Positions 52,880 through 62,652 of a DNA stretch of 64,000 nt are shown here, piece after piece (positions within the stretch are counted from its first letter, which is position 1; each line of letters begins with the position of its first letter). The DNA lies in the NCBI GenBank assembly GCA_048594975.1, contig JBMDXQ010000141.1:1-64000 (forward strand), read 5' to 3'. The DNA comes from JBMDXB01 sp048594975. GTDB taxonomy: Bacteria; Acidobacteriota; Vicinamibacteria; Vicinamibacterales; 2-12-FULL-66-21. Both the position numbers and the translations under genes were made by a program. The notes beneath the pieces were generated by a model. It did not search any database, had not been told where the DNA came from, and was given only the letters and a program-made list of their open reading frames with translations.

Positions 52880-53293
52880 CTACCTGTGCTGCACGGTCAC
52901 CGTGTAGGTGACCGTCGCGGCCGGATCGCTGATGCTGCCGATATCGAAAATCATCACGCAATAGGTGCCGCGCTCGAGCTGAACCTGGAACGTGTCGCCC
53001 GGGGCGACCGCCGCCTGGCCGATCGTGATCAGACAGGTCTCGCCGGCAGGCGTTACCGTCGGATTGCCCAGCGCCAGCCCCATCGATACGTTCGGCGTGA
53101 AGGAGCCGACGGTAATCACCACGGGCGACGACTGCCCGGTATTGAAGTTGTGCGACACGGCCGCCAGCTGGGCGACCCGGCCGGTGAAGGTCTCGGTGGT
53201 GAAGAGCGCCGGGGCGGTCGGCGAGTTGTCGCAGCCGGCGAGCGCGAGCGCGACGACGAGGGTGGCGGCAGCCTGCAACGGTCGGGATCTCAT
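52880..53293 (-). CDS. Small secreted lipoprotein
   Basis: 137 residues. The signal with lipobox LALAGCDNSP (Cys 21) is followed by an all-beta-looking domain (FTTETFTGRVAQLAAVSHNF, VVITVGSFTPNVSMGLALGN, GDTFQVQLERGTYCVMIFDI, TVTYTVTVQHR). These beta-rich features resemble the pre-peptidase C-terminal or carbohydrate-binding sandwiches found on secreted proteins. The start overlaps the stop of the kinase-like gene (ATGA), making it the third gene of that operon. Function unknown. Confidence 0.7.
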   Translation of the reverse strand: MRSRPLQAAATLVVALALAGCDNSPTAPALFTTETFTGRVAQLAAVSHNFNTGQSSPVVITVGSFTPNVSMGLALGNPTVTPAGETCLITIGQAAVAPGDTFQVQLERGTYCVMIFDIGSISDPAATVTYTVTVQHR

Positions 53294-55038
53294 CTCGCGT
53301 TCGCTCTCTTCTCCACGCCCCGGCCGGCAGCCGGCTCTGCGCCAACCAGGCCCGGACGCATCGCCGGCGCGTCGGGCAGGCGATCGAGTCCGACCAGTTT
53401 CCATCCGTCTGCCACGTGACGGAAGTAGGCATGCACCGGCCGCGACCACGGGGCTTGCTGCGCGCCAGGCGCGCTGATGTCGACGCGCAGGAACATGCCC
53501 CCGTCCGGACGTGAGCTTTCGGGACGGGTGCGGACCAGCGCGGTGTCCGGCGCGCGCATCCTCTCCCCGCGGCTCTCGCTTTCGCCGATGCGCTCGGTCT
53601 CGCCGGTCTCGTTGTCGAACCGGTGCCAGACGGCGAGATAGCGCGCCGGCGCGAGGGCGAATCCGAAATGGACGGCGGCGTTCCTGAAGGTCAGCGTCCC
53701 GTCCCCGGTCAGTGCCGGATCGACGACCGGATTCACCGCCGTGAGCCAGGCACCGCCGCATTTGTCGCGGCGTTCGATCAGCGTTTGCGCCAGGAACTGC
53801 TCGGCGCGCGGATCGCCGAGGCGTCCCGCCTTTACCGCCGCGCGGATCGCGTCGTCGGAGATCGCCATCAGCCTGCGCGCCGCCCAGAACGTGTCGTCCG
53901 GGCGCGAGCGGACGTAAGCGGGGTTGGGCAGACGCGGTCGCCACGCCTCGGGGATGAAGCTGGCCGAATCGAAGCGGCCGATGCCCCGGAACTCCGGGTA
54001 GTCGACGGTCATCCAGCGGCGGACGTGGAACCCGAACGCCGGCAGGGCGGCCGTGGCCGGGCCGATCTCGGCGAGGTACTCGTGGCCGTCGCGCCGCTCG
54101 CGCAGCCCGATTCCGCCGCTGCCGAGGGCGGCATTGAAGTCAATCAGGTGATGCCGCACGACCGAGCGCCCGCCTTCTTCGACCACCGTGTCCAGGGAGT
54201 TGATTGCCTTGGCGTCGGTGTGGTTCAGCCAGGCGCTGAAGACGCGCAGGCCGCGAAGCTCGCGGCGGTTCTCGTGCGGGATGACGTCGTTCGGATCGTC
54301 GGGCCGCGTGCCCTCGTAGAGGAAGCCGCCGACCGGCCGTCCGGGCAGCGCCTCGGTGGCGACGGCGCGATACGAGCCGTCGGGATCCCGGTGCGCGCGT
54401 CGCAGCACTTCCACCAGGTCGGAGTGCCGCACGGCGCGACGGTTGCCGCTCGGGAGGCGAACCGTGGCGTCGGGCGAGGGGACCAGCTGGTCCGCCGTCA
54501 CCGAGACGATGCTGGCCTGCGGCACGTGGTAGCCGAGCGCGTGGAACAGGCGTGTGACGATGACCTCGGCGGCGGTGCCGAGCTCGGCGTGGCCGGGGGG
54601 ATCGAACTTCACGAAATAGGTCCTGCCGCGCTCGTCCTGGATCGTGAACCCGGCCGACACGCCGCTCGCTTTTCTGCTCACCAGCCATCTGCCCGGCGCC
54701 GGGCCGGTATCGTCGTTGACACCCCGCAACATCTCGTCCGGGGTGATCGGACGCGTCGCCGCGCGGTTGGTGAACCAGCTCGAGTCCGGCACTTCGTCGA
54801 TGGTGTTGATGCTCTCGGCCCGCCCGACGACCGGCTCCCCGGGGCGGCCGAACAGGTTGATGATCGCGTCGAAGTAGAGCGACAGCTCGCGGTCGGCGAC
54901 CTTCGAGGCGTCCTGCGTGTCGACCACGCGGGTCAGCGGATCGTCACGGTAGAACTTCGGCGCGATACGCGCCGGCGCCGCAGAGACGAGCGACACCGCG
55001 AGGGAGGACGCGACGGCCACGCGCCCGAGCGCGGTCAT
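53290..55038 (-). CDS. Secreted protein with HipA/CotH-like kinase features
   Basis: 582 residues from ATG 55,038, with a signal peptide (RVAVASSLAVSLVSAAPAR). In the centre are elements of an atypical kinase fold: RTYFVKFDPPGHAELGTAAE (strand with a candidate ATP-binding Lys, then a Glu helix), VTRLFHALGYHVPQASIV, FSAWLNHTDAKAINSL in the place of a catalytic loop, and RHHLIDFNAALGSGGIG resembling a DFG motif. This layout recalls HipA, CotH and Fam20-type kinases. The remaining C-terminus is unique. Kinase activity is an inference. The gene is between an Omp85-barrel gene and a lipoprotein gene, all overlapping by ATGA. Confidence 0.6.
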   Translation of the reverse strand: MTALGRVAVASSLAVSLVSAAPARIAPKFYRDDPLTRVVDTQDASKVADRELSLYFDAIINLFGRPGEPVVGRAESINTIDEVPDSSWFTNRAATRPITPDEMLRGVNDDTGPAPGRWLVSRKASGVSAGFTIQDERGRTYFVKFDPPGHAELGTAAEVIVTRLFHALGYHVPQASIVSVTADQLVPSPDATVRLPSGNRRAVRHSDLVEVLRRAHRDPDGSYRAVATEALPGRPVGGFLYEGTRPDDPNDVIPHENRRELRGLRVFSAWLNHTDAKAINSLDTVVEEGGRSVVRHHLIDFNAALGSGGIGLRERRDGHEYLAEIGPATAALPAFGFHVRRWMTVDYPEFRGIGRFDSASFIPEAWRPRLPNPAYVRSRPDDTFWAARRLMAISDDAIRAAVKAGRLGDPRAEQFLAQTLIERRDKCGGAWLTAVNPVVDPALTGDGTLTFRNAAVHFGFALAPARYLAVWHRFDNETGETERIGESESRGERMRAPDTALVRTRPESSRPDGGMFLRVDISAPGAQQAPWSRPVHAYFRHVADGWKLVGLDRLPDAPAMRPGLVGAEPAAGRGVEKRANAR

Positions 55039-56243
55039 CGGTGACCCGCCGGGCTGAATCCCACGATCAGCCGCCATCCCTCGCGGCTCCTCGCGATCTC
55101 CAGGCGCATGAGCGTCGTCTGCGGCCCGTGGAACCGGATCCCGGCACCCACGGAGCTCTTCAGCTGCTCGAAGTCGAGGTCACCCAGCCTCGGCACGACC
55201 TTGCCCGCGTCGTAGAACACCGCCATGTCCACGTACTCCTGCACGTACCAGCGGTACTCGCCGGTGACGAGGAGGGAATGGCGGTCGCGAAATCGGTAGT
55301 TGCCGAAGCCGCGCAGGTCGTTGCCGCCGAGATCGGGCATCAGGAAGAACGGCACGGTGTTGCCCGCCGCTGTGTCGGTCGTGGAGACGCGCAGGCCCAG
55401 GAAGAGGACCCAGTTGCCGTGCAGGATCGGCACGTACTGCTCGGCGCTGGCGTCGAGGCGCCTGAACGACAGGCCGTCGCCGCCCTGCTGCCGGTAGTCG
55501 TGCACCGTCCCCTGCAGCAGCGAGCCGCGGCGGCTGTATCCTGGCCCGTCGCGCGAGTCGACGGCCGCCGTCACGAACGAACGCACATAGGCCGGATCGG
55601 TGCCGGAGCCGGGCACGAACAGCAGCTGCAGCCGCCTGGCGGCGACCGGATCCTGCGGTACGACGTGCGTGGTCTCGTAGTCCTCGTAACCGGTGCCGGC
55701 GCCGATGCGTACGAGCCAGGCCGGCCGGAACAACGCGCGGCCGCTCACCTCGGACTTCGTTTCGGAGAAGTCGAACCGCGTCTTCGCCGAGTCCGTGCCG
55801 ATCGGATAGAAGGCGAGCGTCGGGGCATCCTGCCAGCGAACGCGGCCGTCCACCTCCAGCCGTCCGCCTGCCGCCGGCGGCGCGTGCAGCGACAGCTCCG
55901 CCAACTTGAAGTTCCGAATCGAGTACCCACCCTTGACATACAGCAGCGCGCCGCTGTCGAACAGCTTGCCGTAGGCGGGACCGAGCGCCAGAGCGGACCC
56001 GGACTTGATGTCGCCGAAGGTGACGAACCAGCCGGTCGGCACGGCCGGCCCGCCGGCGCGTTCGATCCGGAGCAGGCGTGTCTCGATCCAGTGCGGCGTG
56101 TCGGAGCGTAGGCTGGAGGCCCTCGCCGATTGCTTCTGTGCGATCTCGCCGGCCCGCGTCCCGGGGTCCTGCGCCGCCGCGGAAGAGACCAGGGTCACGA
56201 TCGCTGCGCCGAGGGCGACGACGCGTCGCATGTGAGGGTTCAT
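55035..56243 (-). CDS. Omp85/BamA-type outer-membrane beta-barrel without POTRA domains
   Basis: 402 residues with a signal peptide (RRVVALGAAIVTLVSSAAAQ). The protein consists of alternating amphipathic strands from about residue 60 to the end (ALLYVKGGYSIRNFKLAELS, GYSRRGSLLQGTVHDYRQQG). The Omp85 signature RGF occurs in NDLRGFGNYRFRDRHSLLVT, and the C-terminal strand is RLIVGFSPAGHR. No POTRA repeats precede the barrel, so it is a short 'surface antigen D15' type. It may export or insert partner proteins or serve as a lipoprotein or lipid porin. First gene of an ATGA-overlapping operon with the kinase-like protein and lipoprotein; divergent from the glycosyltransferase with only 22 bases between starts. 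Confidence 0.8.
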   Translation of the reverse strand: MNPHMRRVVALGAAIVTLVSSAAAQDPGTRAGEIAQKQSARASSLRSDTPHWIETRLLRIERAGGPAVPTGWFVTFGDIKSGSALALGPAYGKLFDSGALLYVKGGYSIRNFKLAELSLHAPPAAGGRLEVDGRVRWQDAPTLAFYPIGTDSAKTRFDFSETKSEVSGRALFRPAWLVRIGAGTGYEDYETTHVVPQDPVAARRLQLLFVPGSGTDPAYVRSFVTAAVDSRDGPGYSRRGSLLQGTVHDYRQQGGDGLSFRRLDASAEQYVPILHGNWVLFLGLRVSTTDTAAGNTVPFFLMPDLGGNDLRGFGNYRFRDRHSLLVTGEYRWYVQEYVDMAVFYDAGKVVPRLGDLDFEQLKSSVGAGIRFHGPQTTLMRLEIARSREGWRLIVGFSPAGHR

Positions 56244-56265
56244 TTATACTCTTTTCGCCCGCCTG

Positions 56266-57588
56266 ATGCGATCCATTCCCGCCTTGCTCACGTTCGGTGG
56301 CTCGACGTTCCTGGCCGCGGTGGTCGGCCTGGCGATCACACAGGCGCCACTCGGGTCGCCGCTGTACTTCACCTTCGCGGCGATGATGGCCATCGCCTAC
56401 GTGGTGGTGCTGGCGCGCGTGTGGAAGGCACCGATCGCACCCCGCCGCTGGATGCTCGCCGCGCTGCTCCTCGCCGTGGCTTTCCGCGCGCCGCTCGCCG
56501 TGCTGCCGGTCGGGCCTGACAGCGACATGGTGCGCTACGTGTGGGACGGGCGGGTGCAGCGTCTCGGCCTGAACCCGTACCTGGTCGTGCCCGCCGACCG
56601 CGCGCTCGCACACACGCATACCGACGAGACGCGGCAGATGCCCAGCCGCCGCTGGAAGACTTCTTATCCGCCGGGCGCGCAGCTGTTCTTTCGCGCCGTG
56701 ACGGCGGTCCACGAGTCGACGCTGGCGATGAAGCTCGCGCTGGTTGCCTGCGACCTCCTGACAATCGTCATCGTCCGCCGCTGGCTGCTGCTGACGGGAC
56801 GGAGCGAGTGGTTGACGGTGGCGTACGCCTGGAACCCGCTGGTCATACTCGAAGTGGCGCACAGCGGCCACATCGACGCGCTGGGGGCCATGTGGATCGC
56901 GCTGGCGGCGCTCGCGCTCACCACGCGGCACACGATGATCGCGGCGATCGCGACGGTGATCGCGATCACGAGCAAGCTGCTGCCGGTGGTGCTGGTGCCG
57001 CTCTTCTGGCGGCGCGTCCGCCCGCGGGACGTCGTCGCGGCGACTGCCGTGGGTTTCCTGATGGCGTGGCCGTTCCTCACCTGGCCGAAGACGATGCTCG
57101 GCGCGCTCACCGGCGTCGTCGTCGGCGTGCGCTTCAACGGCCCGCTGTTCCGGGTCCTCGCGGACCTGACCTGGCCGCCGTTCGCCGCTGTGGTGGCCGT
57201 GGCGATCGGAGTGGCGGCGGCCGCCTGGTGCCGCTGGAGGCTTGCCGAAAGCCACCCGGCGGCGTGGGCGTGGCCGATGGCCATCGCGGTGTCGTGCTCA
57301 CCCGTGATCTACCCGTGGTACCTCCTGTACCTGACGCCGTTCCTGGTGACCACCAGCACGATTCCGCTGCTGGTCTGGACCTTGGCGATCCAGCCTGTCT
57401 ACGTCGTCTGGGAACTGGTGAGGTACGGCGGGCGGTGGACGGTCCCCGCTGCGGTGGTGGCAATCGAATACACGATAGTCGTGCTTTCGATCGCGGCCGT
57501 CGCCTGGTTCGCCCGGCGGCGGACTCAGCTCCGAGGCACCGTGGTCGTCTCCGGCTCGAGCGGCATCACCAGCGCGAGCACGAGGTAG
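56266..57588 (+). CDS. GT-C fold polyprenyl-phosphate-sugar-dependent glycosyltransferase
   Basis: 440 residues with ten to twelve membrane helices (FTFAAMMAIAYVVVLARVW; MLAALLLAVAFRAPLAVLPV; AIAVSCSPVIYPWYLLYLTP). The first large loop has the acidic catalytic motif PVGPDSDMVRYVWDGRVQRL followed by GLNPYLVVPADRALAH. This is typical of mannosyltransferase/DUF2029 GT-C enzymes (D...Y..DG......G.NPY). It probably transfers a sugar from a polyprenyl phosphate on the periplasmic side. The 3' end overlaps the convergent PspC gene by about 64 bases. Confidence 0.8.
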   Translation: MRSIPALLTFGGSTFLAAVVGLAITQAPLGSPLYFTFAAMMAIAYVVVLARVWKAPIAPRRWMLAALLLAVAFRAPLAVLPVGPDSDMVRYVWDGRVQRLGLNPYLVVPADRALAHTHTDETRQMPSRRWKTSYPPGAQLFFRAVTAVHESTLAMKLALVACDLLTIVIVRRWLLLTGRSEWLTVAYAWNPLVILEVAHSGHIDALGAMWIALAALALTTRHTMIAAIATVIAITSKLLPVVLVPLFWRRVRPRDVVAATAVGFLMAWPFLTWPKTMLGALTGVVVGVRFNGPLFRVLADLTWPPFAAVVAVAIGVAAAAWCRWRLAESHPAAWAWPMAIAVSCSPVIYPWYLLYLTPFLVTTSTIPLLVWTLAIQPVYVVWELVRYGGRWTVPAAVVAIEYTIVVLSIAAVAWFARRRTQLRGTVVVSGSSGITSASTR

Positions 57589-57734
57589 ACGATCGTCCCG
57601 GGAAATGCCGCCGAGAGAATGGACACAATGACGTAGAGAATCCGGACAGTCGTGGAATTCCAACCCAGCGCCTTGGCGAGACCGCCGCACACGCCGGCAA
57701 TCACCCGGTCATCACGCGAACGCAGCAGAGCCAT
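57525..57734 (-). CDS. PspC-domain membrane protein
   Basis: 69 residues from ATG 57,734. LLRSRDDRVIAGVCGGLAKA, LGWNSTTVRILYVIVSILSA and GTIVYLVLALVMPLEPE form a compact PspC domain: the R.IAGVCGGLA motif, then R..yvl..l, and a second membrane helix ending in P. It is an inner-membrane envelope-stress protein family, here without PspB. It is 29 kb from the PspA gene in this window, so no direct link can be claimed, although both belong to the psp network. Confidence 0.88.
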   Translation of the reverse strand: MALLRSRDDRVIAGVCGGLAKALGWNSTTVRILYVIVSILSAAFPGTIVYLVLALVMPLEPETTTVPRS

Positions 57735-57873
57735 TGCTCCCCCTTTCGGAACGGCTGCAACCACCGGTCCTCCCTCGGCTGTCCGGGCAGCGCCCAACGG
57801 ATGTTCATTCGATCAACGGCACAGCTAACGGGTCGAGCACGTTTCTTGCCTTCACCGCGGCCGGGACTACAGC

Positions 57874-58584
57874 ATGCGGCGGAGCGGGCTCAAATGGGTC
57901 GCCGGTTTCACACTGCTGCTCGCGGCGGCCGCGGGGCTGGCTGCCGACACCCCGCGCTCGGCCGCCGACCGTTCGCCCGCCGTACGTGAGCAGCCGCTGA
58001 CGCAATACCGCGCTTACCGGCGACTGCACGCGCGCAGCGAGCGGCTCGACCAGGAGGCCTGGCTCGAGGCGTGGACCGAACTCGACGAGCGCGGCTTCCG
58101 GTATGACATCGTGACCGAGCGCGGCTCCGAGCAGGTGATCAGCCGGGTGCTGCGGACGGTGCTGAAGCGCGAGCAGGAGCTCATCGACGCCGGCGAGAGC
58201 GCGCGCGGCGCTCTGACCACCGCAAACTACGATTTCGGCGACACGGTCGAAGAGGACGGGATCACCTACGTCACGCTGAAGCCGAAGCGGAAGGACGCGC
58301 TGCTCGTCGACGGCCGGATGGTGCTGTCGGCCGACGGCCGCGAACTGCTTCGGATCGAGGGCCGGCTGGCGAAAAACCCGTCGTTCTGGACCAGCGTGGT
58401 CAACATCATCCGCCACTTCGCGCGCCTGGACGGCGTGCAGGTCCCTATCGCCACCGAATCGGTCGCCAAGGTGAAGCTGGTCGGCGTCTCGCGCATGGAT
58501 GTACGCTACGAGTACGAGTCGATCAACGGCCGATCGGTGAGCCATGCCGCCCGTCAGCTGATGGCGGCTGCCATCCGCCCGTGA
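57874..58584 (+). CDS. Secreted hypothetical protein, possibly LolA/RseB-fold
   Basis: 236 residues with a signal peptide (LKWVAGFTLLLAAAAGLAAD). A helical stretch (YRAYRRLHARSERLDQEAWL) is followed by an all-beta region: RGFRYDIVTERGSEQVISRV, DGITYVTLKPKRKDALLVDG, RMVLSADGRELLRIEGRLAK, VPIATESVAKVKLVGVSRMD. The pattern of long antiparallel strands with a 'L.P......DG...L' section resembles outer-membrane lipoprotein-sorting (LolA/LolB/RseB-like) folds, but the resemblance is structural guesswork. Stand-alone gene. Confidence 0.6.
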   Translation: MRRSGLKWVAGFTLLLAAAAGLAADTPRSAADRSPAVREQPLTQYRAYRRLHARSERLDQEAWLEAWTELDERGFRYDIVTERGSEQVISRVLRTVLKREQELIDAGESARGALTTANYDFGDTVEEDGITYVTLKPKRKDALLVDGRMVLSADGRELLRIEGRLAKNPSFWTSVVNIIRHFARLDGVQVPIATESVAKVKLVGVSRMDVRYEYESINGRSVSHAARQLMAAAIRP

Positions 58585-58593
58585 CCGGAGCGT

Positions 58594-59532
58594 TCAGAAG
58601 AGACTCCCAGCCCTCGCGAGCATGAACCGCGCGCGCTTCTGCGCGATGAGCGTGGCGAGGCGCGTGGCCGGCCGGCGGCTCGGGTCGATCGCGAGCGCCG
58701 TCCGCAGCAGCCGTTCGAACTCCGCGCGATCCTTTGCCGGCTGCGCCACGCTCGACGCGAGCATCACGTACGCCGATGCCGACTGGCCGCCCGAGAGTTC
58801 GACCGCGCGGTTGAAGTGCGCCCGCGCGCGGCTCGCCGAGCCGCCCACGATGGCCGGTATCCCTTCGACGGCAATCAGAGCCTCGTGGATCACGCCGGCC
58901 TCCCAGGTCTCGTCGAGCTCAAGAGCACGCTCGAGGAGGGCGCGGACGATTACGAGTTCCGGGAGTCGAGGCAGAGGGTTCTCGGCAACGGCGAGCGAGC
59001 CGCCCCACGCTGCCGCCGTCCAGTAGAGGATCGGCACATCGCCGCGCGTCGCACCAGCCAGCGTCGCGCGCGGGTCCCTGGCCAGTCGTCCGGCAAGATC
59101 AGCGCGGCGGTTTTGCGCATCCGCCGCACGGCCGCCAACCGCAAACCCCGCCTGGCCGAGCCCGCGCACGCAATAGTCGTGCGCCCGCTCGTACATCCGC
59201 GACGCACGATCCTTCAGGTGCGCCGCTGCGGTCGCGTCGGATGGCGCGACGATTTCCGACTCCACTTGGAGGAACGCGTAGGCATACTGCGTGTAGCCGC
59301 TGCAGGCCGTGAGCAGCAGACCGGAGTGTTCGGGCTGTCCGTCCAGCAGCATCTCGACCATCTTCAGTGTCGAGGGCGCCCCGACCCGAACGAACTCCGG
59401 ATCGTCATCGCGTGCGAACGCCGAGGCGGTGGACGACAGCGCCTCGGCCATCCGGTTCACGCCCATCGTGGCGGGCGAGCACCCAGCGCCGAGCAGAACG
59501 ATGGCGAGGCAGGGATAGCTGGCACGCCTCAT
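58594..59532 (-). CDS. TatT-like TPR lipoprotein
   Basis: 312 residues. Lipobox VLLGAGCSPA (Cys about 18). The helical body contains the signature of the TRAP-associated TatT (Tp0956-like) family: APSTLKMVEMLLDGQPEHSG, LLLTACSGYTQYAYAFLQVE, PILYWTAAAWGGSLAVAENP, then VRALLERALELDETWEAGVI and the TPR end. In Treponema the homologue forms a trimer with hydrophobic pores partnering a periplasmic binding protein. No TRAP transporter genes are beside it here. Confidence 0.8.
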   Translation of the reverse strand: MRRASYPCLAIVLLGAGCSPATMGVNRMAEALSSTASAFARDDDPEFVRVGAPSTLKMVEMLLDGQPEHSGLLLTACSGYTQYAYAFLQVESEIVAPSDATAAAHLKDRASRMYERAHDYCVRGLGQAGFAVGGRAADAQNRRADLAGRLARDPRATLAGATRGDVPILYWTAAAWGGSLAVAENPLPRLPELVIVRALLERALELDETWEAGVIHEALIAVEGIPAIVGGSASRARAHFNRAVELSGGQSASAYVMLASSVAQPAKDRAEFERLLRTALAIDPSRRPATRLATLIAQKRARFMLARAGSLF

Positions 59533-59591
59533 AAGGGCGTAAGCATACCAATGGCCTCGCGTTTGCTGCTCACCGGTCCGTGGAGGAGCGC

Positions 59592-59978
59592 ATGAGCCCT
59601 GACGACAAGTCCGGTTCGCGCCTGCCCCTGACCCGCGAGGTGGGCAGCGAAGGCGGTAGCTACGCGGATCGCACCACCCAGGCGATGACCTTCAGCGGTC
59701 CCGCCGGTCCCCACCCGCCGCCCGCCGACGCGGGGGCCGGCCGGACGTCCACGATCACGGAGACAGTGGGGAGGGGGCCGCTCCCTGGGACGTCTGTCGA
59801 GAGTGCCGATGACACCGCGTCGGGCATCCTGAGGTACCCAACTGAACCCCCCGCCCCACCCGCGGCGAGGGAGGGACGCAGGAGGAGCGGCCGTCCGTGG
59901 CGGCACGTCCTTCTTGGCGCCGCCGCCGGCGCTGCCGCCGCTGTGGGCATCTCGCGATTGCGGCAGCGGAGTCGCTAG
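59592..59978 (+). CDS. Small tail-anchored hypothetical protein
   Basis: 128 residues from ATG 59,592 after GGAGGAG. It is mostly disordered and rich in Gly, Pro and Thr (PAGPHPPPADAGAGRTSTIT), with one C-terminal membrane helix (WRHVLLGAAAGAAAAVGISR) followed by a basic tail. Not recognised; coding is supported by the ribosome site and the typical tail-anchor structure. Confidence 0.5.
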   Translation: MSPDDKSGSRLPLTREVGSEGGSYADRTTQAMTFSGPAGPHPPPADAGAGRTSTITETVGRGPLPGTSVESADDTASGILRYPTEPPAPPAAREGRRRSGRPWRHVLLGAAAGAAAAVGISRLRQRSR

Positions 59979-60004
59979 CGGCCGCTCGCGGTCGTCGGAG
60001 CGCC

Positions 60005-62648
60005 TCAGTCGGCGCGTAGCGCCACCAGCGGGTCGACCCGCGTCGCGCGGCGCGCCGGCACGTGGCAGGCCGCCAGCCCGACGACTGCCAGCAGCGCGCA
60101 AACGGCCAGGAGGGTCGCGGGATCGCCAGGGCGAACCTCGAACAGCAGTGTCCGGAGCAATCGGGTCGCCGCGACCGCGCCCGCGAGCCCGATCACGATG
60201 CCGGCACCGATGACGGCCGCCCCTTCACGGAGCACCATCCGCCGGATCGCGCCGGCATCGGCGCCCAGCGCCATGCGGACGCCAATCTCCCGGGTCCGCT
60301 GCCCGGTCGTGAGGCTGAGGACGCCGTAGATGCCGGTCGCGCAGAGGATCAGTGCAAGCAGCGCGAACACCGCCATCAGCGCCGCGCTGAACCGCTGCCG
60401 GACGACGGATGCGTCGATGAGTCCCTGCACTGTCGCCGTGTCGTAGAAGGGCTGCCTGGGGTTCACCGCCCAGACCTCGCGCTTCGCCGCGTCGATCAGC
60501 CACGCGGCGTCGCCGCTCGCCCGCAGCACGTAGGTCATCGACCCGAAGGGAACCTGCTCGAGCGGGAGGAACACCTCGGGCCTCGTGCCTCGATCGAGGC
60601 CGTCGTGCCGGAGATCGCCCACGACGCCGACGATTTCGGCCTGGTGCGGTTTGCCCTGCCACGGGACTTCGATGCGCCGGCCCAGCGGGTCGGCTGCGTG
60701 CCACTCGCGCCGGCGGAGCGACTCGCTGATGACCGCCACCGGCACGGTCGCCGCGGTGTCGCGCGCGTCGAGCACCCGGCCGGACGTCAGGGTACGCCCA
60801 TCGCGTGGAAATAGCCGGGCGTGACGATCGTCACGAACACGCCGCGAGATTCACCGGGAGGGGCGGGCGGCCTCCCGAGGAGGGTCAGCTCGGCGCGGAT
60901 GTCGATGTTGGCGGAGATGAACGGCATGGCTGACGCGGCGCCGGCCTGCTCCACGCCGGGCAGCGCCCGCAGCCGGTCCAGCGTCTCCCGGAAGAACGCC
61001 CGCAGGCGATCGCCTGTGGTGTTGTCGTTCCACGCGAACACCTGGAGGGCGACGACGTGCCGCGGCGAGAAGCCGGGATCGACCGACAGGAGCCGTTCGA
61101 AGCTGCGGATCAGCAGGCCGGCCCCGGCGAGCAGCACCAGCGCGAGAGCGACCTCGGCGACGATGAGGCCGCGCCGCCACGCCCGGTGCGGGGCCGTACC
61201 GCCGCGCGCGCGCAACGCCGTCCCCTCGGCACTCGAGAGGTGCAGCGACGGGACGAGCCCGAAGGCGACCGCCGTCGCGGTCGACAGCAGCGCGGCGAAA
61301 GCCAGCACCCGTCCGTCGGTCGCGGCGTCCTGCAGCCGATCGATCTGTCCGGGCGCCAGCGCCACGACGAGGCGGATGCCGACATGCGCGAGCGCAAGGC
61401 CGGCGGCACCGGCGATCGCAGACAGCAGGAGGCTCTCGGTGACGAGCTGTCGCACGATACGGCCGCGTCCGGCGCCGAGCGCCGCCCGTACCGCCAGTTC
61501 GCGCTCGCGCTGCATGCCGCGGGCGAGCAGCAGGCTCGCGACGTTGGCGCAGCCGATGCCGAGCACGAGGACGACCGCCGCGAGCATGATGACGAGCGGC
61601 ATCCGCACCGGTCCGGCGACGTGGTCGCGCAGCGGCACGATCGACGCGCCGATCCCTTCGTTCGTGCGCGGATACTCGCGCCCGAGCGCGGCCGCGATCG
61701 CGTCCATCTCCGCCTGCGCCTCCGCGACGGTCACGCCCGGCTTCAGGCGCGCCACCACGTTCCACCACGCGCTGCCGCGGATGTCCTTCTCCCAGGCCTC
61801 GAACACCTTCGGCGTCCACACCTCGATGTCGCGTGGACGCGGGAGCAGCTCCTGGGCGAAGCCGCGGGGCAGGATGCCCACGATCGTCCAGGGCTCGCGC
61901 TCCAGCGTCACGACGCGTTCGACGACGCCCGGATCGCCGCCGAAGCGCCGCTGCCAGAGCCCCCACGTGATCACCGCGACGTTCCGGCGCGGCGCGAAGT
62001 CGTCGGGCGCGAAGCCGCGGCCGAGCGCGGGCTGCACGCCGATCGCCTCGAAGAAGCCGGGGCTGACCATGGCGCCGAACAGCACGTCCAGCTCGCCGCC
62101 GCCGACGTCCTCGTACGAGTGCAGCTGCACGGCGGCAACGTGCGAGAAGGCGCGAACGCGATCCCGCCATTCGAGGAAGTTCCCGGGGCGACGTCGTCCT
62201 CCTCCCCGGCGCGGGTGCGCTGCCAGATCGTCACGACGCGATCGACGTCGAAGTACGGCAGCTCGCGGAGCAGCAGCGTGTCGAGCAGCGTCGCGATCGT
62301 CACGGTCGCGCCCAGGCCGAGCGCGAGGATGACGATGGCGGCCACGCCGAAGCCCGGGGCGCGGCGGAGCGACCGCGCCCCGTAGCGGACGTCCTGGACG
62401 AATTCGGCATCCGCGGTGAACTGGCGTCGCAGCCACGCGGCATCCGGGAAGGCCCCCAGCGTACGGCGGAACAGGTCCATCTCGGCCCGCCAGTCGGTCC
62501 GCGGTCGCGCCGCCAGGCGCGCCGATCGGTGCAGCAGCTCGGCCTCCCACTCGCGCCGCCAGTCGGCGCGCGCCGCTGCCGGCACGAGCGCGCTCACCAC
62601 CCGCAGGAGGCCGAGCGACACGCGCAGCACCATTGACCTCGGGCGCAT
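60005..62648 (-). pseudogene. ADOP permease in three frames, PadR-linked
   Basis: The Met at 62,648 begins the PadR-type leader (LRVSLGLLRVVSALVPAAAR, EAELLHRSARLAARPRTDWR), then helix 1 (VAAIVILALGLGATVTIATL). At about 62,185 a single-base slip in a C/G run moves the frame to FLEWRDRVRAFSHVAAV and the first periplasmic domain, FtsX block (LGIGCANVASLLLARGMQRE) and second domain. At about 60,785 a missing base after MGVP gives a premature stop. The rest (LDARDTAATVPVAVISESLR ... CATGIYGVLSLTTGQRTREI ... RVDPLVALRAD) is open in the third frame to 60,005. Corrected length about 875 residues. The damage is minimal, so sequence error is as likely as real decay. Confidence 0.8.
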
Positions 62649-62652
62649 GGCG

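Noticed and set aside
57525..57734. PspC as part of the PspA operon
   Set aside because: The gene is 29 kb away, on the other strand and overlaps a glycosyltransferase; only a loose functional link is possible.
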